A DNA stretch of 64,000 nucleotides from Clostridiaceae bacterium. Its GTDB lineage: Bacteria; Bacillota; Clostridia; Peptostreptococcales; Tindalliaceae. Position numbers and translations under genes: made by a program. How positions within the stretch are numbered: position 1 is the first letter of the stretch; every line of letters begins with the position of its first letter. Shown here piece by piece: positions 46,929 to 55,887 of this stretch. The notes under the pieces are model-generated. The model was not told the DNA's origin. It ran no database searches and saw nothing but the letters and a program-made list of their open reading frames with translations. The stretch spans positions 1 to 64,000 of the forward strand of contig JAABSW010000003.1 in the NCBI GenBank assembly GCA_011390155.1, written 5' to 3'.

Positions 46929-48038
46929 ATGCTAAACGTAATTGTGATTGATGATGAACCCATGTCAGTCAATCGACTAACGGGTTTGCTCAATAAAACC
47001 GGCATGGTTAAAGTGGTTTGTGGTTTCACAGACCCGGAAGAAGCATTGTTGTCCAGGGTGGCTGGAAACATTGACATAGCTTTTGTTGACATCGAAATGC
47101 CAACGATGACAGGTTTAGTGTTGGCAGAGAAATTGCAAGAACAAAATCCCGGGTTGGAGGTCGTCATGGTAACGGCCCACGACCATTATGCCCTGGAAGC
47201 CTTTCAGGCCCACGCAGTTGGTTACCTGTTAAAGCCTGTGGCCCTTGAAGCCGTGATCCGTCAGTTAGAGAAGATGAATCAAAAAAGGGTGAGTAGAAAT
47301 TATTCAACTGAGACAATGTTATTAACCATCCAGACATTTGGGCAGTTTCAATGTTTCACTGACAATGGCAAACCAGACTATTTTAGTTGGCGAACAGCCA
47401 AGGCGAAAGAATTGCTGGCTTTTCTTCATTACCACCAGGGAAGTCCTGTCTCAAGGGATGTCATACTGGAAAACTTGTGGCCGGACATGGCGTTGGACAG
47501 AGCTGTTAAAAATTTTCACGCAACAAACTACTATTTGCGAGAGACCCTGAAAAAGCGAAACATGGATCACCTGTTGGAACGTAAAAACGGCACCTATCGA
47601 CTGAAGTGGGAAGAAGTGATGAGTGACGAGAGCACATATATTGAAGCTGTTACAAAAATGGTCAAAGGCAAGTGCTCTGTTGAAATTTTGGAAAATATTC
47701 TTAAGCTCCATAAATACACTTATTGCGGCCATGATGATTATCGCTGGGCAGATGACAGACGTAATCACTATGAAAGCATGTACCTGCGAGCGCTGGATAC
47801 CTTGTCAGAAATACTTGACGATATTGATGATGATAAACGAAGGCTCCACATACTGTTGGAAATGGCCAAACAAGATCCCTACAATGAGAAAGTCCATGAG
47901 CAAATCATCGAGGTACACCTGAAAACAAAACACATTGAAGCTGCCAGGCAGCATTTTGACCATTTGGAAAAATTGTTCAAGGAAGAATTAGGCATTGAAG
48001 TACCAAGTCATTTGCGTCAAAAAATCAGGAACGCTTAA
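46929..48038 (+). CDS. Response regulator with SARP-type DNA-binding and BTAD domains
   Basis: 369 residues. A receiver domain at 1-120 has DDEP near the start, Asp in FVDIEMP (about 54) and Lys in LLKPV. A winged-helix domain lies at about 140-235 (SWRTAKAKELLAFLHYHQG), and a helical BTAD repeat domain fills the rest (about 240-369). This is the two-component SARP-family design, and it is a transcription activator. ATG 46929 is chosen because AGGAGG is eight bases upstream; an earlier ATG at 46905 overlaps the kinase stop codon. It is the probable output of the LytS-type module just upstream and may control the RND operon. Confidence 0.88.
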   Translation: MLNVIVIDDEPMSVNRLTGLLNKTGMVKVVCGFTDPEEALLSRVAGNIDIAFVDIEMPTMTGLVLAEKLQEQNPGLEVVMVTAHDHYALEAFQAHAVGYLLKPVALEAVIRQLEKMNQKRVSRNYSTETMLLTIQTFGQFQCFTDNGKPDYFSWRTAKAKELLAFLHYHQGSPVSRDVILENLWPDMALDRAVKNFHATNYYLRETLKKRNMDHLLERKNGTYRLKWEEVMSDESTYIEAVTKMVKGKCSVEILENILKLHKYTYCGHDDYRWADDRRNHYESMYLRALDTLSEILDDIDDDKRRLHILLEMAKQDPYNEKVHEQIIEVHLKTKHIEAARQHFDHLEKLFKEELGIEVPSHLRQKIRNA

Positions 48039-48060
48039 CGACATATGTGACATTCATGAA

Positions 48061-48115
48061 CCCTTTCAGGTCAAGCAGATGAAACGCTGCAGGCCTGAGG
48101 GGTTTTCTTTTTTGA
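48061..48115 (+). terminator. Terminator after the response regulator gene
   Basis: CCCTTTCAGG can pair with CCTGAGGGG (about 48059-48102), with an inner CAG/CTG pairing, followed by TTTTCTTTTTT. It lies about 25 nt after the stop codon. Confidence 0.7.
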
Positions 48116-48146
48116 CTTTGTGCAGGGAAGTTATGCAGGGAAGTGA

Positions 48147-48175
48147 TTGACAACCTATACCTTAACCAGTAAAAT
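48147..48175 (+). promoter_or_regulatory. Sigma-A promoter of the chemoreceptor gene
   Basis: Consensus TTGACA (48147-48152), 17-bp spacer, TAAAAT (48170-48175; five of six). It lies about 60 nt before the start codon. Confidence 0.8.
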
Positions 48176-48235
48176 AGGGATTTGTGAGCCAGGTTATTTA
48201 GTAAAAACTACACAAAAAACAATAGGAGTGAGAAA

Positions 48236-50239
48236 ATGAAATTATCAACAAAAATATTCGTGTCTGTGTTGTTGGTTGCAGCACTGATTTCAGCGGTCAT
48301 GGGAAGTTATGGTTATCGCTACAGCCGTCAATTGGCGATGGACTTGGTAAGGGACCAAATGTCTTCAGAAATTCATGGGATTAAAGAGATCATTGAATCC
48401 AGTGAGCAGACCATGGCCATTACAAGGGCCGAATTAGACAATAAAAACACAGCATTGGCCTGGAGTGTGGCAGAGCTGATAGCAGAAAATCCGGAAAGAA
48501 TGGATACTGATTCATTGGCAGCCTATGCACAACTGTTGAATGTGGACGAAATTCATGTCACCGATGAAAATGGGGTGTTGATGTACGGGAATATACCCGA
48601 TTTTTTTGGATTTGATTTTCGCGAAACAGACCAGACAAAGCCCTTCTTATTTTTGCTTGAATCCACTGATGCTTTTTTTGTACAAGAACCTGAGGCAAGG
48701 GGCACTGATGGGCTGGCTTTTCAATATGTGGGCGTTTCCAGGATTGATGAACCCGGTATTGTGCAAATTGGTATTACAGCAGAAACCATTGAATCACTCA
48801 TGAGCTTAATGGATGTGCAAAGTGCCATGGAAGGGGTCCAGGTTGGACAAAGCGGCTATGGCTACATCATTGATGAAGAAGGAATTGTCACAGTTCACAG
48901 TGACCCTGAACAGGTGGGACTGGATATTCGTACAATGCCCTGGGGTGCTGAAGTTTTGGACAATGGAGTGAGGGAAATCACTTACCTGCATCAGGAAGAA
49001 GAAATATTTACTACTTTTCAGGAATACAATGGTCGATTAATTGCTGCAGCAATCCCAACAGAAGAGTTTGACAGCCGGGTGGTGGCTTTCCGTAACCAGA
49101 TGATTCTTTTTGCCTTGGCGGTTCTTCTCATCAGCGGAATAGCCTCTTGGGTTTTGGTTAGGAGACAGCTGACAAGGCCCCTTAATCGCTTTATGGAAGT
49201 GGTTGGGAAATTGGGTGAAGGTGATCTGACAGTGGTGTTTGACAGTCAGTCAAAGGATGAAATCGGACAGCTGGGTACTCATTTCAACCGGACTGTAAAA
49301 GGCATGCGTGAGATGATTCATGCAACAAAAATGCAGTCACAACAATTGATTGAAAACGCGGCGCAATTGAACAAAAATACAGAGGAAACAGCCCTGTCCA
49401 TCGATGAAGTGGCCCGTGCGGTGGAAGAGCTTGCCAATGGTGCAGCAAGTCAGGCTGAAGAAGCTGGTGAAAGCACACAACGCTTAATGGAGCTGGAAGA
49501 ACAGGTGCAAAATCTGAAAGACAGTGCAGAGAAAATGAAAGAACAGTCGGTTAAAGCGGCTACTACCAGTCAGGAATCGATGAAAACATTGGAAAAACTG
49601 GCTGATGATTTTAAAACCAATGCAGCTGTATCAGGAGAAGTTGCTGTACAAATCCAGGAATTGGAACAGAAATCTGCTTCAATTGGACAAATTGTCAATG
49701 TCATCCAAAGTATTGCAGAGCAGACCAACCTACTGGCGTTGAACGCCGCCATTGAAGCTGCCAGAGCAGGAGAAGCTGGCAGAGGGTTTGCCGTGGTGGC
49801 GGATGAAGTACGAAAACTGGCAGAACAAACGACTGAATCAACAGCGAGCATTGAACAGATTACTTCAGAAATACAACACGATATCCAGGTTGCCAGCGAA
49901 AAGATGGATGAAGCCAAGCGAATGGTCCACCTTTCAACAAGCGCAGTTCGTGAAGTGGATGAAGCTTTCAAATCAAACGATGCTTCGTTGCAGCAAATTA
50001 TTGGAGAAGTTGAAACCTCTTTCGGTCATGTGGAGAAAGTATCAGCATGCAAAGACGCATTGTCTGTTTCTGTAGAAACCATTGCCTCTGTGACGGAAGA
50101 ATCTTCTGCTTCATCACAGGAAGTTTCAGCCTCTGTGGAAGAGCAAACAGCGACCATCTCAGAAATTGCAAGAATGACGGAAGTGCTAAAGGGAATCGCT
50201 GAAAAGCTGGATGCCAGCATGCAAGGATTTAAAGCGTAA
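48236..50239 (+). CDS. Methyl-accepting chemotaxis protein
   Basis: 667 residues. A first membrane helix (about 7-25), an extracellular Cache-type sensor (about 30-280, with [17 protein letters not shown]), a second helix (about 288-307), a HAMP domain and a long cytoplasmic coiled coil are seen. The conserved hairpin tip is recognisable ([19 protein letters not shown], then [16 protein letters not shown]). It senses an external small molecule and controls CheA. It is a single gene with its own promoter and terminator; no other chemotaxis genes are near. AATAGGAGTGAG precedes the ATG. Confidence 0.94.
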   Translation: MKLSTKIFVSVLLVAALISAVMGSYGYRYSRQLAMDLVRDQMSSEIHGIKEIIESSEQTMAITRAELDNKNTALAWSVAELIAENPERMDTDSLAAYAQLLNVDEIHVTDENGVLMYGNIPDFFGFDFRETDQTKPFLFLLESTDAFFVQEPEARGTDGLAFQYVGVSRIDEPGIVQIGITAETIESLMSLMDVQSAMEGVQVGQSGYGYIIDEEGIVTVHSDPEQVGLDIRTMPWGAEVLDNGVREITYLHQEEEIFTTFQEYNGRLIAAAIPTEEFDSRVVAFRNQMILFALAVLLISGIASWVLVRRQLTRPLNRFMEVVGKLGEGDLTVVFDSQSKDEIGQLGTHFNRTVKGMREMIHATKMQSQQLIENAAQLNKNTEETALSIDEVARAVEELANGAASQAEEAGESTQRLMELEEQVQNLKDSAEKMKEQSVKAATTSQESMKTLEKLADDFKTNAAVSGEVAVQIQELEQKSASIGQIVNVIQSIAEQTNLLALNAAIEAARAGEAGRGFAVVADEVRKLAEQTTESTASIEQITSEIQHDIQVASEKMDEAKRMVHLSTSAVREVDEAFKSNDASLQQIIGEVETSFGHVEKVSACKDALSVSVETIASVTEESSASSQEVSASVEEQTATISEIARMTEVLKGIAEKLDASMQGFKA

Positions 50240-50264
50240 AGATAAACAATAAATAAACCATGAC

Positions 50265-50320
50265 ATAATCCCTCTATGGTCTGCAGAAGCATCTCTGCAG
50301 GTCTGAGAGGGATTATATTT
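50265..50320 (+). terminator. Terminator after the chemoreceptor gene
   Basis: ATAATCCCTCT (50265-50275) pairs with AGAGGGATTAT (50306-50316), with an inner CTGCAG pairing, then ATTTT. Confidence 0.8.
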
Positions 50321-50370
50321 TCGTCTTTCTGACAGAGAAGTGATTGATAACCTATTGAAGGGTATTTAAG

Positions 50371-50460
50371 AAAGTAGATGCCGCAAATGTACCATTTGAT
50401 GGCAGATACTTAGTTTGGTCATCGAGAGACGTAGCGGTAGTTATCGGATCAAAGATCCAA
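50371..50460 (+). ncRNA. Candidate structured RNA element, copy A (leader of nfo)
   Basis: AAGTA-GA-TGCC-G-CAAATG-TAC-CATTTG-A-TGGCA-GA-TACTT forms one long hairpin with facing GA pairs (50372-50411). It is followed by TAGTTTGGTC, ACGTAGC, GGTAGTTATC and a small GGATC/GATCC hairpin just before the endonuclease IV ribosome binding site. About 60 bases align with copy B at 63020-63136, which differs by a hairpin inserted between ACGTAGC and GGTAGTTATC. I do not recognise the class. It could be a regulatory leader or a mobile repeat. Confidence 0.45.
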
Positions 50461-50481
50461 TTTAATCGAAGGAGGCTTTCA

Positions 50482-51312
50482 ATGTTCACAATAGGTTGTC
50501 ACTTATCCATCTCAAAAGGATTCTATCAGGCAGGTTTGAACGCAGTTTCCATCGGGGCCAATACCTTTCAGTTTTTCACAAGAAACCCTCGTGGTGGAAA
50601 AGCGAAGGAAATAGATACCGAAGATGTGAAACAACTTCAGGATCTAATGATCCAGCAGCGGTTTGGTCCACTTGTGGCGCATGGGGCCTACACCATGAAC
50701 CTTTGCTCTGACAAACCTGCTACACGTGGGTTTGCGAAAATGATTTTCAAAGATGATTTGGAAAGACTGAAACATTTTCCAGGCACCAGGTATGTGTTTC
50801 ACCCTGGATCCCATGTGGGTCAGGGAAAAGAGCAGGGGGTGGAGCTGATCGTAGCGGCACTGAATGAACTGTTGCCAGAAGACCTGGATAACTGGGTGTT
50901 GCTTGAAGGAATGTCCGGTAAAGGTTCGGAAGTGGGGGGAACCCTGGAAGAACTCAAAGCAATCATAGAAGGTGTAAAACATTCAGACCACCTGGGAATT
51001 TGTCTGGACAGCTGTCATTTATATGCTGCCGGTTATGATGTGGTCAATGACCTGGAGGGGGTAATCAAACAGGTTGATAAAACGGTGGGTTTACATAAAC
51101 TGAAAGCCTTTCACCTGAATGACAGCATGACGGATTTTGCATCAAACAAAGACAGGCACGCTGTCATTGGAGAGGGTTCTTTAGGGCTTGAGGCCATTGA
51201 GAACATCATCAACCATTCAGCCTTGAATCATCTTCCCTTCAACCTGGAAACCCCCAACGAATTGGATGGTTACAAGGAAGAAATAAAGACGTTGAAGGCA
51301 TTGATCAGGTAA
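50482..51312 (+). CDS. nfo: Deoxyribonuclease IV (AP endonuclease)
   Basis: 276 residues, AP endonuclease family 2 (TIM barrel with three metals). Visible segments are GCHLSISKGFYQAG, ANTFQFFTRNPRGG, LVAHGAYTMN, FHPGSHVGQG, LEGMSGKG and GICLDSCHLYAAGYD, with HLNDSM and DRHAVIGEGSLG near the end. They supply the His, Glu and Asp metal ligands. It cuts DNA at abasic sites in base-excision repair. GAAGGAGG precedes the ATG. The leader contains candidate RNA element A. Confidence 0.94.
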   Translation: MFTIGCHLSISKGFYQAGLNAVSIGANTFQFFTRNPRGGKAKEIDTEDVKQLQDLMIQQRFGPLVAHGAYTMNLCSDKPATRGFAKMIFKDDLERLKHFPGTRYVFHPGSHVGQGKEQGVELIVAALNELLPEDLDNWVLLEGMSGKGSEVGGTLEELKAIIEGVKHSDHLGICLDSCHLYAAGYDVVNDLEGVIKQVDKTVGLHKLKAFHLNDSMTDFASNKDRHAVIGEGSLGLEAIENIINHSALNHLPFNLETPNELDGYKEEIKTLKALIR

Positions 51313-51420
51313 TAGCACTTGCTATCCCATGCTTTTCTTTTTTTCAGATATAATCGAAAAGGAAACAAACTGCCAGGGCAATACGTCATAATAAGTAAGA
51401 TCCGAAAGGAGGTACAGCCG

Positions 51421-51873
51421 ATGGTGGTTTCACTACTTATTCCACTGGGCGTCATAGCAGTGATCATTTTGGTCATTGCAGGGGCTAAAAGTGGATCACA
51501 ACAGGGAGGGGAAGACATGATAAAAAATGTTTACATTTACGTGGTACTTTTTGCAACGCTAATGATGTCTATTGGCGGAAGTGTCGGCGTGTTTATGGCT
51601 GCAGCAGATATGGTGGCACCGGCGCCCTATTATCAATCCTATGAAGAGTATCGACGCTGGGGGTTGGAGGGTGAACTGAAGGGCATTGAGGATGCTGAAG
51701 TTCCGGTCGAGGAAGAAGAGATTCGCCAACGCTATGAAGAGATGATCGAGACTGAAAACAGAAGACAAGTGGAGAGGGCCAAAAATTCATTGATAAAAAG
51801 CTTGGGTTGGATTGCCATACCACTACCTGTTTTTATTTTCTTTTCGAGAAAGTTAAGAACGCGGGAGGCATAA
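51421..51873 (+). CDS. Small membrane protein of unknown function
   Basis: 150 residues with three predicted membrane segments: about 4-20, 36-58 and 128-142. Between the second and third is a charged, Glu-rich segment with EEYRRW and EEEEIRQRYEEM. I do not recognise a family. ATG 51421 is preferred because AAAGGAGG lies nine bases upstream. It ends two bases before the GTG start of the acetyltransferase, so the two are likely co-translated. Confidence 0.7.
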   Translation: MVVSLLIPLGVIAVIILVIAGAKSGSQQGGEDMIKNVYIYVVLFATLMMSIGGSVGVFMAAADMVAPAPYYQSYEEYRRWGLEGELKGIEDAEVPVEEEEIRQRYEEMIETENRRQVERAKNSLIKSLGWIAIPLPVFIFFSRKLRTREA

Positions 51874-51875
51874 CC

Positions 51876-52466
51876 GTGGCTAAATACAGCGTTAAACAAG
51901 AATTATCCCTGGAAGACTTTCAGAAAATGGAAGAGATGGAAGCTGCTTATTATAGCCAGGACTATATCACACCTGCTGAGGAAGCATATCAATGGCATCT
52001 GCATAAACCCTATACAGGCGTTGTGTTGGCTGACGGCGAAGTTATTGTGGGATTTCTGGACATTTTGCCCGTTGGACATGATCTGTTTAAATCAATTGTG
52101 GATGGCAGGTTTAATGACAGGGATCTCAGGGTGGAAAATGTACTCACGAAAGAACAAATGCTCGCAGAGGATCATCAACCCATTTCTTTGTTTGTGTCAT
52201 GCGCAGTTATTCATCCGAATTACAGAGGCAAAGGTGTTATGGCACAATTGTTCATGGAATATAGAAAGCAACTAATCAGGATGATCAACTGGGGTGTCGT
52301 ATTTCATCAGGTAGTGGGAGACTGTGTGACCCTTGAAGGCGAAATGTTTTCCCAAAAAATAGGCATGGCATTTATAGTTGAATCTGATCATGGGACAAAA
52401 ATATTCGCTGGACCATTTTCCCTGTTTGATAAGCAAACAAGTTTATTGGCTTCAACGCCTCGGTGA
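51876..52466 (+). CDS. GNAT-family acetyltransferase
   Basis: 196 residues from the GTG at 51876, with GGGAGG seven bases before it. The acetyl-CoA motif is seen in VIHPNYRGKGVMAQLF (about 117-132), preceded by the strands that carry the substrate. The protein has no special targeting signal. It follows the small membrane protein by two bases. The substrate is unknown. Confidence 0.8.
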   Translation: MAKYSVKQELSLEDFQKMEEMEAAYYSQDYITPAEEAYQWHLHKPYTGVVLADGEVIVGFLDILPVGHDLFKSIVDGRFNDRDLRVENVLTKEQMLAEDHQPISLFVSCAVIHPNYRGKGVMAQLFMEYRKQLIRMINWGVVFHQVVGDCVTLEGEMFSQKIGMAFIVESDHGTKIFAGPFSLFDKQTSLLASTPR

Positions 52467-52506
52467 TTCTGGACAATAGAGCACCTAACTTACGTTTCTT
52501 TTAATG

Positions 52507-52534
52507 ACCGTACCCTGTTGTGCGGTTTTTTTTT
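52507..52534 (+). terminator. Rho-independent terminator after the acetyltransferase gene
   Basis: ACCGTAC (52507-52513) pairs with GTGCGGT (52520-52526; one T-G pair), followed by nine T. Confidence 0.85.
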
Positions 52535-52586
52535 GCAATCAGGGGAGTATGATCATGAGAACGCTGTTTCAGGACATAGTATTACA

Positions 52587-52616
52587 TTGAGAGTGTTGAT
52601 TACACTGTGATATAAT
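52587..52616 (+). promoter_or_regulatory. Sigma-A promoter of the arginine/ornithine gene group
   Basis: TTGAGA (52587-52592; five of six), 18-bp spacer, consensus TATAAT (52611-52616) preceded by TGA as an extended -10. It lies 30 nt before the M20 hydrolase start. With short gaps downstream it may serve the whole group to rocD. Confidence 0.75.
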
Positions 52617-52645
52617 TAAGAAAAGCAAGGGGGAAGGGTTGTTCC

Positions 52646-53776
52646 ATGAAACATGAAATAAACCAAATAACTGAACATTATGTGGTTGAACTCTACAAAA
52701 AACTTCATTTGATACCGGAAAAATCCTTTCAGGAGTATGAAACAGCCAAATTTGTGGCTGCGGAAATGGTCAAGTTAGGTATTAAAGTTAAAACCGGAAT
52801 TGCAGGTACAGGCGTGATTGGAACACTCACCACAGATAATCCCGGTCCGGTCATTGCTCTAAGGGCAGACATGGATGCCCTTTGTTTTGTGCACGATAAA
52901 AAAGAAGAGATGATACATGCCTGTGGCCACGATGCACATTCAGCCATGGTGCTGGGTGCAGCAAAACTACTGGTGGATGATCCGCCGGAGTGTGGAAGTG
53001 TGGTATTCCTTTTTCAACCTTCTGAAGAGAAACAGGATGGCTCCCGGCAGGTTATTGCCACAGGAGAGTTGGACCATGTAGATGAAATGGTGGGCATACA
53101 CGTTCGCCCGGCGGATGAACTGCCAGCCGGTCAGGCCACGCCTGCCCTGCTCCATGGTGCAGTTCAGATCATAAAAGCTGAGATCAAAGGGAGAAATGCC
53201 CATGGCGCAAGACCTCACTTGGGTGTGAATGCATTGGAAGCTTCAGTGTTGGCCGTTAACGCAGTCAATATGCTTCACTTTGATCCCAAGGTTCATCATT
53301 CCTTAAAAGTAACCCGGTTATTGGTGGAGGGAGAAACCTATAATCTAATACCAGACAAAGCTGAGTTACACATCGATGTGCGTGCCCAAACCAATACACT
53401 GATGCATGAAATGACAGAAAAAATCAGTCAGGCCATTTCCAGAAGTGCAGCTGCCCTGGAGGCAGAAACCATTATCGAAACAGTTGATTATACTCCTGCA
53501 GCCGAATACGATGAAAGTTTGGTGCAAACTGCTGCTGGTGCCATACGACATATAATGGGCACTTCAAGGCCGCCATTGTTGACACCAGGAGCAGAGGATT
53601 TCCATTTTTATGCTACCTATCTTAAGGTTAAGACCGCCTACATTGGATTGGGGGCAGGAGTAACACCGGGGCTTCATCATCCGAATTTTAAGCTGGAACA
53701 GGGTCAGCTTATAAAAGGAAGCATGATTTTAAAAACCATCGTGAAAGAACGGTTAAAAAATTCTCAGAAAGAGTAA
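52646..53776 (+). CDS. M20 family metallohydrolase (amino-acid amidohydrolase type)
   Basis: 376 residues. Features are LHLIPEKSFQEYETA at the N-terminus, LRADMDAL (about 72), IHACGHDAHSAMV (about 90-102) with metal-binding Cys and His, PSEEKQDG (about 128) and GAEDFHFYA near the end (about 315). It releases free amino acids from N-acyl or dipeptide-like substrates. GGGGGAAGG precedes the ATG. It is 39 nt upstream of rocB and may feed arginine or ornithine into the same catabolic group. Confidence 0.88.
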   Translation: MKHEINQITEHYVVELYKKLHLIPEKSFQEYETAKFVAAEMVKLGIKVKTGIAGTGVIGTLTTDNPGPVIALRADMDALCFVHDKKEEMIHACGHDAHSAMVLGAAKLLVDDPPECGSVVFLFQPSEEKQDGSRQVIATGELDHVDEMVGIHVRPADELPAGQATPALLHGAVQIIKAEIKGRNAHGARPHLGVNALEASVLAVNAVNMLHFDPKVHHSLKVTRLLVEGETYNLIPDKAELHIDVRAQTNTLMHEMTEKISQAISRSAAALEAETIIETVDYTPAAEYDESLVQTAAGAIRHIMGTSRPPLLTPGAEDFHFYATYLKVKTAYIGLGAGVTPGLHHPNFKLEQGQLIKGSMILKTIVKERLKNSQKE

Positions 53777-53815
53777 CAATGGACAACAGATTCATAACAA
53801 TAAAGGAGTGGGAAC

Positions 53816-55459
53816 GTGGACATGAAGGAACGTATTAGGCACAACATGGAGAATTACATCAAAGCGGTAACAGACACAGGTACAGAGAAAGAACGCAATA
53901 ATGAAGCATTTTTTACGGAGTGGTTTAAAAGCCAGGAGTATTTTAAAAAGAACCCGGAAAACTGGGGGCTCTATCCCATCGAAAAAGACAGTTTGGGTCG
54001 TCATGTGCCTTGGGGTCTACTGAAAGGGGAGGGTCAGGATACGGTGGTTTTGGTGCACCACAGTGACACAGTTGATACCCAGGATTATGGCAAACTATCA
54101 CACTTGGCCACTGACCCACAGGCACTGATGGAGCATTATGCAAAAAATGGTGTTGCAATGGATGCTGGAAGCAAAAAAGACCTGGACAGTGGCAATTGGA
54201 TCTTTGGCCGTGGTGTTTGTGATATGAAAGGCGGAGGGGCCATTCACATGGCACTGATGGAAGAATATTGTCAAAAACAAGATTTTAAAGGCAATTTACT
54301 GCTGATAGCTGTGCCGGATGAAGAGAACTTGTCTGCAGGCATGCGAGGGGCCATACATCTTCTAAAAGCACTAAAGGAAGAACATGAACTTAATTACATA
54401 CTTATGATGGACGTGGAGCCCCATGAACGGAAAAAGGATGACACAGGGGTTCTGTACCAGGGCGCTGTGGGTAAACTAATGCCCGTGGTGTATGTGAAAG
54501 GAAAACTGGCCCACGTTGGGCAAGTGTACAGTGGTCTTAACCCCACCAACCTATTGTCTGAAATTATTCGTAAAACAGAAGTAAGTGCAGATTTTATCGA
54601 ATCCGTGGGAAATACAACCACCATGCCGCCAACCTGGCTGTATGCTAAAGACCAGAAACAGGTCTACGATGTGTCGTTGCCCATTGCAGCGGCAGGTTAC
54701 ATGAACTTATTGACCCTTGATCGGTCACTCAGGGATATTTTTAAACAACTACGGGAGATTTGCCTCAATGCGTTTAATGCCGTCATTGATGATGTGAATA
54801 ACAGCTACAAACGGTACAGGGATATTAGCGGCCTACAGCTGCCAGATCTTCAATGGAAACCAAAGGTGCTGCTCTTTGCTGAAGCGGCAGCGGAAGCCGA
54901 AAGAGATGCCGGAGATGTATACCTGGAAGCCATGGAAAAGATGACACAGCACATTAAAAAAGCCATTGCGTCCAATGAAATGACATTGATTGATGGCGCA
55001 TATAAAATGATTGAAACCACCCTTGAACATATCAATGATCCCTCTCCCATGGTCATCATTGCATTGGCACCTCCTTATTACCCCAATGTTCACAATCAGA
55101 TGTTGGCAGAAAAATCAAAACCCATAAACAAGGCAACCGCCATGATCATGAAGTATGCCAAAGACACATGGGGTGAGGCCTATGAAATGCAGGATTATTT
55201 TACAGGTCTCTGTGATTTAAGCTACGCCATGTTCCAGGCAGATGACCAGAGCATCTCCTACATCGAAGAAAACATGCTGATGTGGAAAGAGATGTACTAC
55301 ATCCCCCTTGAGACGATTCGCGAACTGTCCATGCCCATTATAAACCTTGGACCATGGGGTAAAGATTTTCATAAATATACAGAGAGGGTTTATGCACCAG
55401 ATTTACTGGAAAGAACACCTGAGTTGATTGACAGATTACTGAAGGACCTACTTTCATAG
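53816..55459 (+). CDS. rocB: RocB-like arginine-utilisation protein (M20 peptidase superfamily)
   Basis: 547 residues, longer than usual M20 enzymes and matching the RocB family. Metal-site segments are VLVHHSDTVDT (about 78-88), GVCDMKGGGAIH (about 130) and VPDEENLSAG (about 166-175). RocB of Bacillus belongs to arginine degradation, though its exact reaction is not settled. The GTG at 53816 is chosen because AAGGAG is seven bases upstream; an ATG lies two codons later. The neighbours Orr and RocD support an arginine/ornithine role. Confidence 0.88.
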   Translation: MDMKERIRHNMENYIKAVTDTGTEKERNNEAFFTEWFKSQEYFKKNPENWGLYPIEKDSLGRHVPWGLLKGEGQDTVVLVHHSDTVDTQDYGKLSHLATDPQALMEHYAKNGVAMDAGSKKDLDSGNWIFGRGVCDMKGGGAIHMALMEEYCQKQDFKGNLLLIAVPDEENLSAGMRGAIHLLKALKEEHELNYILMMDVEPHERKKDDTGVLYQGAVGKLMPVVYVKGKLAHVGQVYSGLNPTNLLSEIIRKTEVSADFIESVGNTTTMPPTWLYAKDQKQVYDVSLPIAAAGYMNLLTLDRSLRDIFKQLREICLNAFNAVIDDVNNSYKRYRDISGLQLPDLQWKPKVLLFAEAAAEAERDAGDVYLEAMEKMTQHIKKAIASNEMTLIDGAYKMIETTLEHINDPSPMVIIALAPPYYPNVHNQMLAEKSKPINKATAMIMKYAKDTWGEAYEMQDYFTGLCDLSYAMFQADDQSISYIEENMLMWKEMYYIPLETIRELSMPIINLGPWGKDFHKYTERVYAPDLLERTPELIDRLLKDLLS

Positions 55460-55510
55460 ACACATATAGGACGTGTATGGAACACCAAAATGATACAGGG
55501 AGGGAGCAAT

Positions 55511-55849
55511 GTGAAAAAAATAATTATGTACTCCACTCAAACCTGACCCCATTGCCGCACAGCGAAAGAGTTTCTTTCCAAAAATGGTTTACTGCACGAA
55601 ATACGGGATGTGAACACAAACCAGGTAGCAAGGGCTGAATTCAATAAATTGGAGGCACAGGGCGTGCCCACTTTTGTGATTGATGACCAGGTAATTGTGG
55701 GTTTTGATGGTCAGCGTATTTTGGATTTACTGGATTACAGCGTGGAACCATGCCCCTCATGCGGGGCAAAAATGAGAGTGCCAAAGCATAAGGGTAAAAT
55801 AAGGGTAACCTGTCACCAATGCCAGCACAGGTTTATCCTTACCACGTAG
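55511..55849 (+). CDS. Glutaredoxin-like selenoprotein (Uxx-star type) with C-terminal zinc ribbon
   Basis: 112 residues if the in-frame TGA at 55544-55546 is read as selenocysteine. Starting at GTG 55511 (GGGAGGGAGC before it) the frame gives MYSTQT-Sec-PHC-RTAKEFL, with Sec12 and Cys15 in the place of the CxxC redox pair of glutaredoxins. GVPTFVIDDQVIVGFD follows, with the cis-proline (Pro53) of the thioredoxin fold. Residues 81-104 form a zinc ribbon (Cys81, Cys84, Cys101, Cys104). The frame is continuous apart from this TGA. A candidate SECIS hairpin follows at 55564-55578. A stop mutation of a CxxC gene is the alternative, but the TGA stands exactly where the catalytic Cys belongs. Confidence 0.82.
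55564..55578 (+). promoter_or_regulatory. Candidate bacterial SECIS hairpin
   Basis: GAAAG (55564-55568) pairs with CTTTC (55574-55578) around the loop AGTTT, which contains a GU. The loop begins 23 bases after the UGA, inside the distance range known for bacterial SECIS elements. An outer CCATT/AATGG pairing may extend it. Confidence 0.45.
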
Positions 55850-55887
55850 AACATCGATCAAACAACCCCGTCGTAGGAGGTGAAAGT

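Noticed and set aside
55511-55609. Frame-disrupted glutaredoxin pseudogene
   Set aside because: Only one in-frame stop is present, it is TGA, and it is exactly at the catalytic cysteine; the remaining frame is intact with a good ribosome binding site.
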